A stretch of 64,000 nucleotides of DNA from Rubricella sp038526735. GTDB taxonomy: Bacteria; Pseudomonadota; Alphaproteobacteria; Rhodobacterales; Rhodobacteraceae. Under the pieces are notes generated by a model. The model was not told the DNA's origin and made no database searches. It saw only the letters and a program-made list of their open reading frames with translations. The DNA is taken from contig JBCBGM010000003.1 of assembly GCA_038526735.1 (NCBI GenBank), positions 1-64,000 of the forward strand, read 5' to 3'. Positions within the stretch are counted from its first letter, which is position 1; every line of letters starts with the position of its first letter. Position numbers and translations under genes: made by a program. Shown here in pieces: positions 8,742 through 16,593 of the stretch.

Positions 8742-8754
8742 GTGACCAAGTCAC
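8742..8754. promoter_or_regulatory. Candidate operator for the sulfur operon (inverted repeat)
   Basis: A perfect inverted repeat, GTGAC-caa-GTCAC, lies 24 bp after the regulator stop and about 60 bp before the DUF2892 start. An overlapping palindrome, TTGGT-g-ACCAA, is also present. The TGA-N5-TCA core resembles Crp/Fnr half-sites but with one base less spacing. Binding by the upstream regulator is inferred from position only. Confidence 0.4.
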
Positions 8755-8812
8755 ACACGCCTCCCCGGCTCCTGTGCCACACAGTCTGCACCGATTCTGA
8801 ACGGAGCAAAAA

Positions 8813-9019
8813 ATGACCACAAATATGGGAAAACTTGATCGAGGCGGCCGCTTGGCTCTCGCCGCGCTGCTGATCGTGCTCGCTGTCACCAATGTGGTGG
8901 GCGGGGCGCTGTTTTGGGTGGCAGTGGCCGTTGCAGCGATCTTTACGCTCACTGCGTTTGTCGGCAACTGCCCACTCTACAGCTTGCTTGGCCTAAGAAC
9001 CTGCCGAGATTGCTCATGA
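8813..9019 (+). CDS. DUF2892 (YgaP-type transmembrane) small membrane protein
   Basis: 68 residues with two hydrophobic segments (about residues 14-31 and 33-50) and the family's C-terminal Cys pattern, NCPLYSLLGLRTC. Proteins of this type are found fused to or beside rhodanese and sulfide-detoxification genes, where the cysteines may carry sulfane sulfur. It is the first gene of the operon and overlaps the next by ATGA, so translation is coupled. A clear ribosome binding site (acggagc) precedes it. Confidence 0.85.
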   Translation: MTTNMGKLDRGGRLALAALLIVLAVTNVVGGALFWVAVAVAAIFTLTAFVGNCPLYSLLGLRTCRDCS

Positions 9020-9450
9020 TCGAGACCGAATTTACGCCGGTCATGTCATTGGCCGGAGGCGTTCTGATCGGGCTCGCCTCGGTTTTTCTGATGCTGACGC
9101 TGGGGCGGGTCATGGGAGCGACCGGAGTTTTGGCGGGGCTGTTGCGGCCCAATTCCAAAGATGACTTCACATGGCGCCTCGCACTTCTTGCAGGGATGAT
9201 CTCTGGTCCCGTGATTGTCTGGCTCGCCTCGGGTGAGATGCCAGTGGTCGACGTTCCAGTCTCCGCTAAGGCTCTGGTCATTGGTGGGCTGATCGTGGGC
9301 CTAGGTGTTACATACGGGGCTGGCTGCACTTCAGGCCACGGCGTCTGTGGCATCGCGCGGTTAAGCCCTCGCTCCATAATCGCGACGCTCACCTTCATGA
9401 CGTTCACCTTCATCACGGTCTTTGTCGTCCGTCACGTGCTGGGAGCTTGA
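9016..9450 (+). CDS. YeeE/YedE family protein, first half (sulfur-compound transport)
   Basis: 144 residues. I chose the ATG at 9016 because it overlaps the DUF2892 stop (ATGA); a longer frame from 8914 would run through that gene. There are four or five membrane segments and the family signature GAGCTSGHGVCGIARLS, with the conserved Cys inside the membrane. Together with the next gene it makes the full YeeE/YedE fold found as one chain in TsuA-type thiosulfate transporters. The substrate here is probably thiosulfate or another sulfur species, inferred from the neighbouring persulfide-dioxygenase-like gene. Confidence 0.88.
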   Translation: MIETEFTPVMSLAGGVLIGLASVFLMLTLGRVMGATGVLAGLLRPNSKDDFTWRLALLAGMISGPVIVWLASGEMPVVDVPVSAKALVIGGLIVGLGVTYGAGCTSGHGVCGIARLSPRSIIATLTFMTFTFITVFVVRHVLGA

Positions 9451-9453
9451 TCC

Positions 9454-9906
9454 GTGCGTTTGTTCTTCACCTATCTGATCGGGGCGGTGTTTGGGGTCGG
9501 GATATCGATCTCGGGCATGGCGAACCCCGCGAAAGTCTTGAACTTCTTTGATGTTGCCGGCGCCTGGGATCCATCGTTGATCTTCGTCATGGGCGGTGCG
9601 CTTGTGACCACCTTTCTGGGCTATAGGCTTGTGTTTGGGCGCCGCGCGCCTGTTTTTGCGGCCGGCTTTTCACTGCCAACATCGCAGACACTCGACGCAA
9701 AGCTCATCGCAGGCTCAGCGATATTTGGCATCGGCTGGGGCATTGCGGGCTTTTGCCCAGGTGGTGCCTTACCCGCTTTGGGCACCGGCCGATGGGAGGT
9801 GTTTGCATTCACCGCCGCGCTGATCGCCGGCATTCTGATCGCGAAGACCCTTCAAGCAACAACCGCGCGCCGCGAAGCAACAGCCAACTCATGGGGAACG
9901 AGATGA
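9454..9906 (+). CDS. YeeE/YedE family protein, second half
   Basis: 150 residues, GTG start 3 bp after the first half. It has four or five hydrophobic segments and the second family motif, GFCPGGALPALGTG, with its conserved Cys. Split YeeE pairs of this sort are common beside Blh-type persulfide dioxygenases. The stop overlaps the next start (ATGA at 9903-9906). The C-terminus is short, basic and cytoplasmic. Confidence 0.88.
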   Translation: MRLFFTYLIGAVFGVGISISGMANPAKVLNFFDVAGAWDPSLIFVMGGALVTTFLGYRLVFGRRAPVFAAGFSLPTSQTLDAKLIAGSAIFGIGWGIAGFCPGGALPALGTGRWEVFAFTAALIAGILIAKTLQATTARREATANSWGTR

Positions 9907-10787
9907 ACGCGTATCCGGTCAATATGCACATCAAACCTGACGTTCAGGCATTTTTCGATGAGGCCACCAACACGATCAGCTACATCGTCAAAGACCCAAC
10001 ATCCGATGCGTGCGCAATCATCGATAGCGTGATGGACATCGACTACGCGGCAGGGCGCATCACCTTCGCCCACGCGGATGCGTTGATCGAAAACGTGACC
10101 TCGCGAGGGCTCAAGCTTGAGTGGATCATCGAGACACATGTCCACGCCGATCACCTCTCAGCGGCGCCCTACATCCAAGAGCGGCTCGGCGGCAAAATCG
10201 GGGTCGGATCAAAGATCACGGTCGTGCAGGAGGTCTTTGGCAAGGTCTTTAACGAAGGGACCGAGTTTCAACGCGACGGCAGCCAGTTTGATGCGCTCTT
10301 TGAGGATGGAGACACGTATAAGGTCGGCAACATGCAGGCCTTCGCGATGTACACACCCGGCCACACGCCGGCGTGCATGGTTCATGTAATGGGCAATGCG
10401 GCCTTTGTGGGAGACACGCTGTTCATGCCAGACGGCGGCTCTGCCCGATGCGACTTTCCCGGTGGCAGCGCAGAGACGCTCTACGACAGCATCATGAAAG
10501 TGCTCGCATTGCCTGACGAGACCCGGCTTTTCATGTGCCATGACTACGGCCCAAACGGGAGAGATATTCAGTGGGAAACCACTGTCGCAGATGAGAAGGC
10601 CCACAACATCCATGTCGGGAACGGCAGAACCAAAGAGGAGTTTGTGAGGTTCCGCACCGAGCGGGATACACAGCTTGCGATGCCGAAACTTATCATTCCA
10701 TCCTTGCAGGTGAACATGCGCGCCGGGGAGGTGCCAACAGATGAAGACGGCACCCCAATGCTCAAGGTTCCGATCAACGGTCTCTGA
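9903..10787 (+). CDS. blh: Blh/ETHE1-like MBL-fold persulfide dioxygenase
   Basis: 294 residues from the ATG at 9903, which overlaps the previous stop; an ATG at 9891 is possible. It contains the metallo-beta-lactamase motif ETHVHADHLS (HxHxDH), then GHTPACMVH, GDTLFMPDGG and MCHDYGPNGR, the pattern of the persulfide dioxygenase/Blh subgroup with one mononuclear iron. It should oxidise glutathione persulfide or a related sulfane to sulfite in the cytoplasm. Placement after DUF2892 and YeeE genes matches sulfide-detoxification operons. Sulfite made here may be exported or oxidised; the following SulP gene is a candidate anion carrier. Confidence 0.9.
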   Translation: MNAYPVNMHIKPDVQAFFDEATNTISYIVKDPTSDACAIIDSVMDIDYAAGRITFAHADALIENVTSRGLKLEWIIETHVHADHLSAAPYIQERLGGKIGVGSKITVVQEVFGKVFNEGTEFQRDGSQFDALFEDGDTYKVGNMQAFAMYTPGHTPACMVHVMGNAAFVGDTLFMPDGGSARCDFPGGSAETLYDSIMKVLALPDETRLFMCHDYGPNGRDIQWETTVADEKAHNIHVGNGRTKEEFVRFRTERDTQLAMPKLIIPSLQVNMRAGEVPTDEDGTPMLKVPINGL

Positions 10788-10853
10788 CCGGCCCAGGTTA
10801 CGGCCCTCTCAAACACCCCCTCCCGTTTTTGCCACTCTGACTTGGGCAGCCTC

Positions 10854-12569
10854 ATGATAGATACCCTTCGCCGATACGTCCCAGTTTTGGATTGGGGGCG
10901 GAGATACACGCGCAGCGCGTTTTCCAACGACCTGATGGCGGCACTGATCGTGACGATCATGTTGATCCCGCAATCGCTCGCCTATGCGCTCTTGGCGGGC
11001 CTTCCGCCAGAAGCAGGAATCTATGCCTCGATTGTGCCGATCCTCCTCTATGCGGTGTTTGGCTCTAGCAGAGCTCTGGCGGTGGGGCCTGTGGCGATTG
11101 TCTCGCTGTTGACGGCCTCCGCGATCGGTCAGGTCGCCACTCAAGGGACGGCAGGCTATGCCGTTGCCGCGCTGACGTTGGCGTTTTTATCGGGTGGTTT
11201 TTTGTTGTTGATGGGGGTGTTTCGCCTGGGCTTTCTGGCAAACTTCTTAAGCCATCCGGTGATTGCGGGGTTTATCACCGCATCGGGCATCTTGATCGCA
11301 ACAAGCCAGCTCAAACATCTGCTTGGCGTCAGCGCCGAGGGCCACACACTGCCCGAGATGGTGCTCTCACTTCTTTCTCACCTCGACGAGATCAACTGGA
11401 TCACGTTGACGATTGGCGGCGCTGCGACCGCGTTCCTATTTTGGGCCCGCCGATCCCTCAAACGAACGCTTCGCGCGCTGCATGCTCCGCCCGTACTCGC
11501 TGACGTTTTGACAAAAGCTGGACCCGTTGTAGCCGTTGTGGGAACAACGCTTTCTGTGTGGAGGTTCGACCTCACCGATCAAGGGGTGCGGATCGTGGGG
11601 GAGGTGCCACAGAGCTTGCCCCCGCTGACCTTGCCAAGCTTCGCGCCCGACTTGGTGAGCGCGTTGCTGGTTCCAGCAATCCTGATCTCGGTCATTGGCT
11701 TTGTTGAATCCGTCTCTGTGGCGCAGACCCTCGCTGCCAAGAAACGCCAGAAAATCGACCCGGATCAGGAGTTGATCGGCCTTGGGGCGGCCAACCTCGG
11801 GGCGGCTTTCACAGGAGGCTACCCCGTGACAGGCGGGTTCTCGCGCTCGGTCGTGAACTACGATGCCGGGGCAGAGACCCCCGCCGCGGGCGCCTTTACT
11901 GCACTTGGCCTAGCTATTGCGGCTGTTGGGCTGACGCCTCTGGTTTACTACCTGCCGAACGCAACACTGGCCGCCACGATTATCGTTGCTGTCTTAAGCC
12001 TGGTTGATCTCTCGATCCTGAAAAAGACATGGGCCTACTCGAAAGCAGACTTCGTCGCGGTGGCGGTGACCATCGCGCTGACCCTTGGCTTCGGCGTTGA
12101 GGTTGGGGTGGTGAGCGGTGTTGCGGTGTCGCTCGTGCTGCACCTTTTCAAAACCTCTCGCCCTCATGTGGCAGAAGTAGGCCTCGTCCCTGAAAGCCAG
12201 CATTTCCGCAACATCAACCGACATCAGGTGGAGACCTGCCCGACCGTCGTGACCCTGCGCGTGGATGAGAGCCTTTACTTCGTAAACGCCCGTTTTCTGG
12301 AGGATATGGTTCAAAGCCGCGTAACCGCCGGAACCGAGGTGAAAGACGTAATCTTGATGTTCTCCGCGGTGAACGATGTAGATTTTTCGGCCTTGGAGAG
12401 CCTCGAAGCGATCAACAGACGGTTGCGCGACATTGGCATTGGTCTCCACCTCTCGGAGGTAAAAGGCCCTGTGATGGACCGGCTCCGACATTCGCATTTT
12501 CTCGAAGAGCTGAACGGGGGCGTGTTCCTATCGCAGTATGATGCGTGGATGAGGTTAAAGGCGCACTGA
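10854..12569 (+). CDS. SulP-family anion transporter with STAS domain
   Basis: 571 residues from the ATG at 10854; a TTG at 10842 would add four. The N-terminal membrane domain has the SulP signatures QSLAYALLAGLPPEAGIYAS (~40-60) and a CTD-proximal run of 10-12 helices to ~residue 430. The C-terminal STAS domain (~455-565) includes TLRVDESLYFVNARFLEDMV. SulP proteins move sulfate, bicarbonate or other anions. Being 66 bp after the persulfide dioxygenase gene suggests a sulfur oxyanion substrate, though the gap contains no clear promoter and bicarbonate cannot be excluded. Confidence 0.9.
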   Translation: MIDTLRRYVPVLDWGRRYTRSAFSNDLMAALIVTIMLIPQSLAYALLAGLPPEAGIYASIVPILLYAVFGSSRALAVGPVAIVSLLTASAIGQVATQGTAGYAVAALTLAFLSGGFLLLMGVFRLGFLANFLSHPVIAGFITASGILIATSQLKHLLGVSAEGHTLPEMVLSLLSHLDEINWITLTIGGAATAFLFWARRSLKRTLRALHAPPVLADVLTKAGPVVAVVGTTLSVWRFDLTDQGVRIVGEVPQSLPPLTLPSFAPDLVSALLVPAILISVIGFVESVSVAQTLAAKKRQKIDPDQELIGLGAANLGAAFTGGYPVTGGFSRSVVNYDAGAETPAAGAFTALGLAIAAVGLTPLVYYLPNATLAATIIVAVLSLVDLSILKKTWAYSKADFVAVAVTIALTLGFGVEVGVVSGVAVSLVLHLFKTSRPHVAEVGLVPESQHFRNINRHQVETCPTVVTLRVDESLYFVNARFLEDMVQSRVTAGTEVKDVILMFSAVNDVDFSALESLEAINRRLRDIGIGLHLSEVKGPVMDRLRHSHFLEELNGGVFLSQYDAWMRLKAH

Positions 12570-12710
12570 GCGAAGGAAATTGGTTCTTTGGGTGCGCTTG
12601 CTGCGGGCGCGGCTTTCCGCAGTGTTATGCTGCCCACGGTTGCTGTTCTTGGTGCGAGAAAGCGTTCACGCGCTGAGCACGACGACCCGACCTCCATCAT
12701 ACTCCAGCTG

Positions 12711-13034
12711 TCAGGCTGGTCGTGGAGATCTCCAAAGGACACCAAAGAGGACCACTGCCGCCGAAAGGTCCGTCGCCATGATCGCCCAAAACACCCAAGC
12801 TGGCACCGCGACCGCGGTGAGAGCTTCGGCAAGCGCACCGGCTGCACCGATCAGCATCATGAAAAACGTCAACCACGCGAGCCACCGCCAGCCGCGCGCA
12901 AGGCCAAAGTAAACGACGGCATAGAGCGCTGCGGGTAGCAAAAGCACCCATGTGCTCGGCGCAAAACTTCCAAGCACCACCCCAACGACGTGGAGCGCTG
13001 CGCTGAGTAAGATCAGGTAACCGGCAGTCTGCAT
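12711..13034 (-). CDS. Small four-helix membrane protein (unknown)
   Basis: 107 residues from the ATG at 13034 (MQTAGYLILL); the frame extends upstream to 13109 but the added 25 residues are polar and low-quality. Four hydrophobic segments fill almost the whole chain, with a Trp-rich loop (RGWRWLAWLTF). No family is recognised. It stands alone between the SulP gene (opposite strand) and the molybdenum hydroxylase operon. The 140 bp on either side hold nothing I can name. Confidence 0.6.
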   Translation of the reverse strand: MQTAGYLILLSAALHVVGVVLGSFAPSTWVLLLPAALYAVVYFGLARGWRWLAWLTFFMMLIGAAGALAEALTAVAVPAWVFWAIMATDLSAAVVLFGVLWRSPRPA

Positions 13035-13170
13035 TTCAGTTTTTTCCGGAGTAGAGGATGCTGATCGCCTCTTGAGGGCTGAAGAGCGCGGGTTTGAGGT
13101 TATCACCACCGCCCTGCGCCCAATGCTGGCGTCGGTCGAGTTCTTGCATCCCCCACGTCATCCCAGTCCC

Positions 13171-15420
13171 TCACACAAAGTCGACAAACTTGTAGAACGG
13201 CATCTCCCGCAGGCGCTGGCCTGTTGCAGCGAAAATCGCATTGCCCAGGGCTGGAAAGGCGGGCGGCGTTGGCGGCTCTCCGATGCCACGGATTTGCGGG
13301 TTGTTCTGCAGTGTGGTGACGTGGATGTCAGGGCACTGGTGCAGGCGCATCCCTTCTGCATCGTGGTAGTTCGTCTGCTCTGCCATGCCGTCGCGATAGG
13401 TGATCTCGGAGTTCATTGCATGGCCGAGGCCCCAGACCACCGCACCCTGAATGTGGTTCTCGATATTGATCGGATCGACCACAGTGCCGGGGTCAGCGAC
13501 AACCCAGACGTTGTGCAGCTTGAGGCCCCAGTCGGTGTTCTCAACCTCGACAATCTCTGCAACAGGAACGCCAAAGCTGTGCACGAGCGCGACGCCCGCG
13601 TAGCGATTGTTGCCCCGATCCGGGCCGCTCCAATTGGCGGCATCGGCGCAGGTTTGCAGAACCGCGCGGGAGACCGGATCGTCGATCAGGCGAAGCCGCT
13701 CCTCCACTGGGTCGACACCGGCCGCGTGGATCAGCTCATCGACCAGCGTCTCGATCATGAATCCAGCAAAAGACGCCCCCACGGCGCGCCAGCTGGATGT
13801 GGGCGCAAGGTTCTGCACGCCATACCCGCGCACGCGGAAGTTTCCGGCGTTGCCATAGGGCGCGCTGAACGCACCCGCTGTGATCTGGCTGTCAGGCCCG
13901 GGTGGGGTCGGCAGACCTGCGCGCGGCATCTGCGACGCCAAAACAGGCGCTCCTGCGATATCAAGATCGATCGCTGTGATCTGCCCGTTTGAGACCGTCC
14001 CGCGCCCGCGCGCTACCGCGAGGTGGCGGGGGAAGTCTTGCACGAAGTCCTCCTCTCGCGAGTAGGTGAGCTTCACGGGCGTGCCGCGCATTTGGTTGGC
14101 GACCTCCACGGCGAGGCGCAAGTTTTCGAACTCTAACCGATGCCCGAACGACCCACCCGAATGCTGGTTGCGGAAGTGGACTTGCTCGGGCGTATGCGTG
14201 CCCGTCACTGCGGCGAGCACATTACGAACCTGCGTGGGTTGCTGGTGCCCGGCGGAAATCTCGATGGCGTCATCGGTCACCGTGACGAGCGCATTCAACG
14301 GCTCCAGAGGTTGGTGCGCGATATAGGGCGCGCGGTAGGCGACCTCGATGTCCGAGGTTTCGCCAATCACGGCGTCCACATCCCCGTCGTTGCGCCACGC
14401 CGCCTGAAAGCGCTCTTCGGTGAAAGAGGCCTCAGCTTCGGCCCAATGGTCCGCTTGGTCAGCATGATAAGGCGCTGGCCCCCACTCAAAGCGCATCGCC
14501 TGAGCGCCCTTGAACGCGGCCCAAGTATTGTCTGCGATAATGGCGACACCATTGGTGATTTCGACCACGTCGCGCACGCCCCGGATCGCCAGAGCATCGC
14601 TCGCATCATAACTCAGCATCGGCCCCCGGCGCGGATTGGTGACGGGCGTCGCGTGGACCATGCCCTCGGCCACCAGATCGATGCCATACGTCTGTGTGCC
14701 GGTGGATTTGGCAACGATATCGATGCGCTCGGTGGGCTTGCCCAAGTAGCGCCACTGGGATTGCGGCCGCAGAGGCACGTCCTGCACGGGCGTAATGCGA
14801 GAGGCTGCTGCCGCCAGTTCTTGATACCGGACGCGGCGTCCGTCGGGCAGAACAACCGCACCGCTCTCGGTCGAAAGGCGTGCGACCTCCACCCCAAACT
14901 CACGCGCCGCAGCGAGCTTTAGCGTCTCGCGGGCGGAGGCGGCGGCGGCGCGGAACTTGACGAAAGTGTCGGGCACAGAGGTCGAGCCGCCTGTGCCTTG
15001 AATGCCCGAGAGTTTCAAAACCGGTGTCAGCATTGAGTGCAACACTGTGGCCGGCAGCGGCACGAGAGCTGTCATGATCTCTGCCGCCTCATCCGCAAAC
15101 GCCTCGTTGAAATAGGCGGCGGCGGGCTCCCCGAAATCGGTCTCAAACTGGTCGAGATCGAGGTCCAACTCCTCTGCAAGCAGCATCGCTTGGGTGTGCA
15201 CGATCCCCTGGCCGATATCGGCATGGGGCGTGATCAGAGTAATCGTCTCGGCATCGATCATGATCCAGGGATTAAAGGCCACAGCCCCGTCGGGCAGATC
15301 ATCAAGCAGCGGATTTTCATGCGGGCGCGCGACGGCATAGGTGCCGAAAATCGCAGCGCCCCCAATGGCTGCAGTGCCAATAAGGAAGGTGCGGCGGGCG
15401 ATGGTTCTGACACGTCCCAT
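13171..15420 (-). CDS. Molybdopterin-binding subunit of an IorB-type aldehyde/isoquinoline oxidoreductase
   Basis: 749 residues with a twin-arginine signal (ARRTFLIGTAAIGG), so it is exported folded to the periplasm. The rest matches the large molybdenum-cofactor subunit of the xanthine dehydrogenase family, IorB subgroup: a WRAVGASFAGF segment near the active site, GGSFGHRLEFE and a late GIGEPPTPP motif where the family has its active-site Glu. It partners the 2Fe-2S subunit 3 bp upstream. Members oxidise aldehydes or N-heterocycles and pass electrons through the 2Fe-2S subunit, often to a cytochrome c that is not encoded here. The substrate is unknown. Confidence 0.88.
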   Translation of the reverse strand: MGRVRTIARRTFLIGTAAIGGAAIFGTYAVARPHENPLLDDLPDGAVAFNPWIMIDAETITLITPHADIGQGIVHTQAMLLAEELDLDLDQFETDFGEPAAAYFNEAFADEAAEIMTALVPLPATVLHSMLTPVLKLSGIQGTGGSTSVPDTFVKFRAAAASARETLKLAAAREFGVEVARLSTESGAVVLPDGRRVRYQELAAAASRITPVQDVPLRPQSQWRYLGKPTERIDIVAKSTGTQTYGIDLVAEGMVHATPVTNPRRGPMLSYDASDALAIRGVRDVVEITNGVAIIADNTWAAFKGAQAMRFEWGPAPYHADQADHWAEAEASFTEERFQAAWRNDGDVDAVIGETSDIEVAYRAPYIAHQPLEPLNALVTVTDDAIEISAGHQQPTQVRNVLAAVTGTHTPEQVHFRNQHSGGSFGHRLEFENLRLAVEVANQMRGTPVKLTYSREEDFVQDFPRHLAVARGRGTVSNGQITAIDLDIAGAPVLASQMPRAGLPTPPGPDSQITAGAFSAPYGNAGNFRVRGYGVQNLAPTSSWRAVGASFAGFMIETLVDELIHAAGVDPVEERLRLIDDPVSRAVLQTCADAANWSGPDRGNNRYAGVALVHSFGVPVAEIVEVENTDWGLKLHNVWVVADPGTVVDPINIENHIQGAVVWGLGHAMNSEITYRDGMAEQTNYHDAEGMRLHQCPDIHVTTLQNNPQIRGIGEPPTPPAFPALGNAIFAATGQRLREMPFYKFVDFV

Positions 15421-15423
15421 CCC

Positions 15424-15882
15424 TCAGGCCCCCATCTTGGCTTGCGCGAGGCGGATCGCTGCGCGGATGCGCGGGTAGGTGCCACAACGGCAGAGATTGC
15501 CAAACATCTCCGCATCAATGTCGTCATCGCTTGGGTTGGGATTGTCGGCGAGCAGTGAGGCAGCCTGCATGATCTGCCCCGACTGGCAATAACCACACTG
15601 AGCGACCTGCGTTTCGATCCAGGCCTCCTGCACCGGATGGTAGGTCCCGGCCTCTGCAAGGCCCTCGATCGTGGTGATGTTGGCGCCCTCAAGCGTCTCT
15701 ATCGGCAGCTGGCAGGAGCGCGCCGCAAAACCATCAACATGGACAGTGCAGGCCCCGCATTGCGCGACGCCACATCCGTATTTCGTGCCCATCAGACCCA
15801 GCTGATCGCGCAAGACCCACAAGAGGGGTGTGTCCCCTTCCGTCTCTATCTCAACAGGTGTTCCATTGACGGTGAGTTGCAT
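15424..15882 (-). CDS. 2Fe-2S subunit of the molybdenum hydroxylase (IorA type)
   Basis: 152 residues from the ATG at 15882 (MQLTVNGTP), which has a strong ribosome binding site (ggagg). The upstream frame to 15921 is less likely. The N-terminal plant-type ferredoxin cluster is visible as CGVAQCGAC plus a later Cys (ARSCQLP). The C-terminal cluster has CGYCQSGQ and CRCGTYPRI. It shuttles electrons from the molybdenum subunit encoded 3 bp downstream. There is no Tat signal of its own, so it probably crosses the membrane as a hitchhiker with IorB. Confidence 0.92.
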   Translation of the reverse strand: MQLTVNGTPVEIETEGDTPLLWVLRDQLGLMGTKYGCGVAQCGACTVHVDGFAARSCQLPIETLEGANITTIEGLAEAGTYHPVQEAWIETQVAQCGYCQSGQIMQAASLLADNPNPSDDDIDAEMFGNLCRCGTYPRIRAAIRLAQAKMGA

Positions 15883-15916
15883 TGGGCTGCCTCCGTTCAC
15901 TGGCCAGATTTTGATC

Positions 15917-15948
15917 ATCATACAATTTGCGTATTTTTGTCAAGTTGT
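15917..15948 (-). promoter_or_regulatory. Promoter of the ior-type operon with overlapping candidate TetR operator
   Basis: On the minus strand a -35 TTGACA (15943-15938) and a -10 TATGAT (15922-15917) are separated by 15 bp. An imperfect inverted repeat, ACAA(C/T)TTG-N11-CAAATTGT (15922-15948, seven of eight positions matching), covers the -35 and the spacer. Placed between the divergent TetR and molybdenum hydroxylase genes, it is a natural repressor site. The short spacer may make the promoter weak. Confidence 0.45.
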
Positions 15949-15989
15949 CCATCTTGGCATCTGCAAGCCCGTCGAATACGAGAAGTGTC

Positions 15990-16544
15990 ATGGAAGGAAG
16001 CGACGATCATATCCTCGAAGCTGTCGTAGGTGTGGTGAACCGTTACGGCATCAAGCGCACCACGATGGACGAGCTCTCTCGCAGCGCCGGCGTCTCTCGC
16101 CAGACGCTTTATGACCGCTATGGCGATAAGGACGGAGTGATGGCCGCCGCCATCGAGATGCTCGCCTTGCGGCTAGAGGAAGGGTTGCGGGCGGCCTTCG
16201 CGGAGCGCCAAGCGCTGTCTGAGAAAATCGACGCGTATTACGAGATCGCCGTATGGCCCATTTATGAAGTGCTCGCCTCAATGCCCGATGCGGCGGATCT
16301 GGAGCGGGGGCTTGGCCCACGCTCTTCTCGCGCCAGTCTGGAGGCAGCTGTACGCAAACAGGCCTTGCTGGCCGAAGTCTTCGCGGAACACTTAAACGGC
16401 ACCGAACAATCGCCCCAGGCCGTTGGAGCTTTCTTTGAACAATCGTCCAGCCGCGCCAAAATGTCAGGCCTGCCGCGGGAGGAGTTGGAGCAGTTTCTAG
16501 CTGTGCTGAAAGCCTCCACGCTGGCGCTGGTCGGTGCGCAGTAA
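15990..16544 (+). CDS. TetR/AcrR-family regulator
   Basis: 184 residues from the ATG at 15990; the frame is open to 15927 but the extra part is untypical. The N-terminal HTH (~8-55) is clear: ILEAVVGVVNRYGIKRTTMDE, then SAGVSRQTLYDRYGDKDGV. The C-terminal ligand domain is unassigned. It is divergent from the molybdenum hydroxylase operon with a shared ~100-bp intergenic region holding a candidate operator, so it probably represses that operon and itself in response to the oxidised substrate or product. Confidence 0.88.
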   Translation: MEGSDDHILEAVVGVVNRYGIKRTTMDELSRSAGVSRQTLYDRYGDKDGVMAAAIEMLALRLEEGLRAAFAERQALSEKIDAYYEIAVWPIYEVLASMPDAADLERGLGPRSSRASLEAAVRKQALLAEVFAEHLNGTEQSPQAVGAFFEQSSSRAKMSGLPREELEQFLAVLKASTLALVGAQ

Positions 16545-16593
16545 GCTTCACGGCCCCTGCCGACGAAAGAAGTTTTCGCCCGGGACTGCCTCT

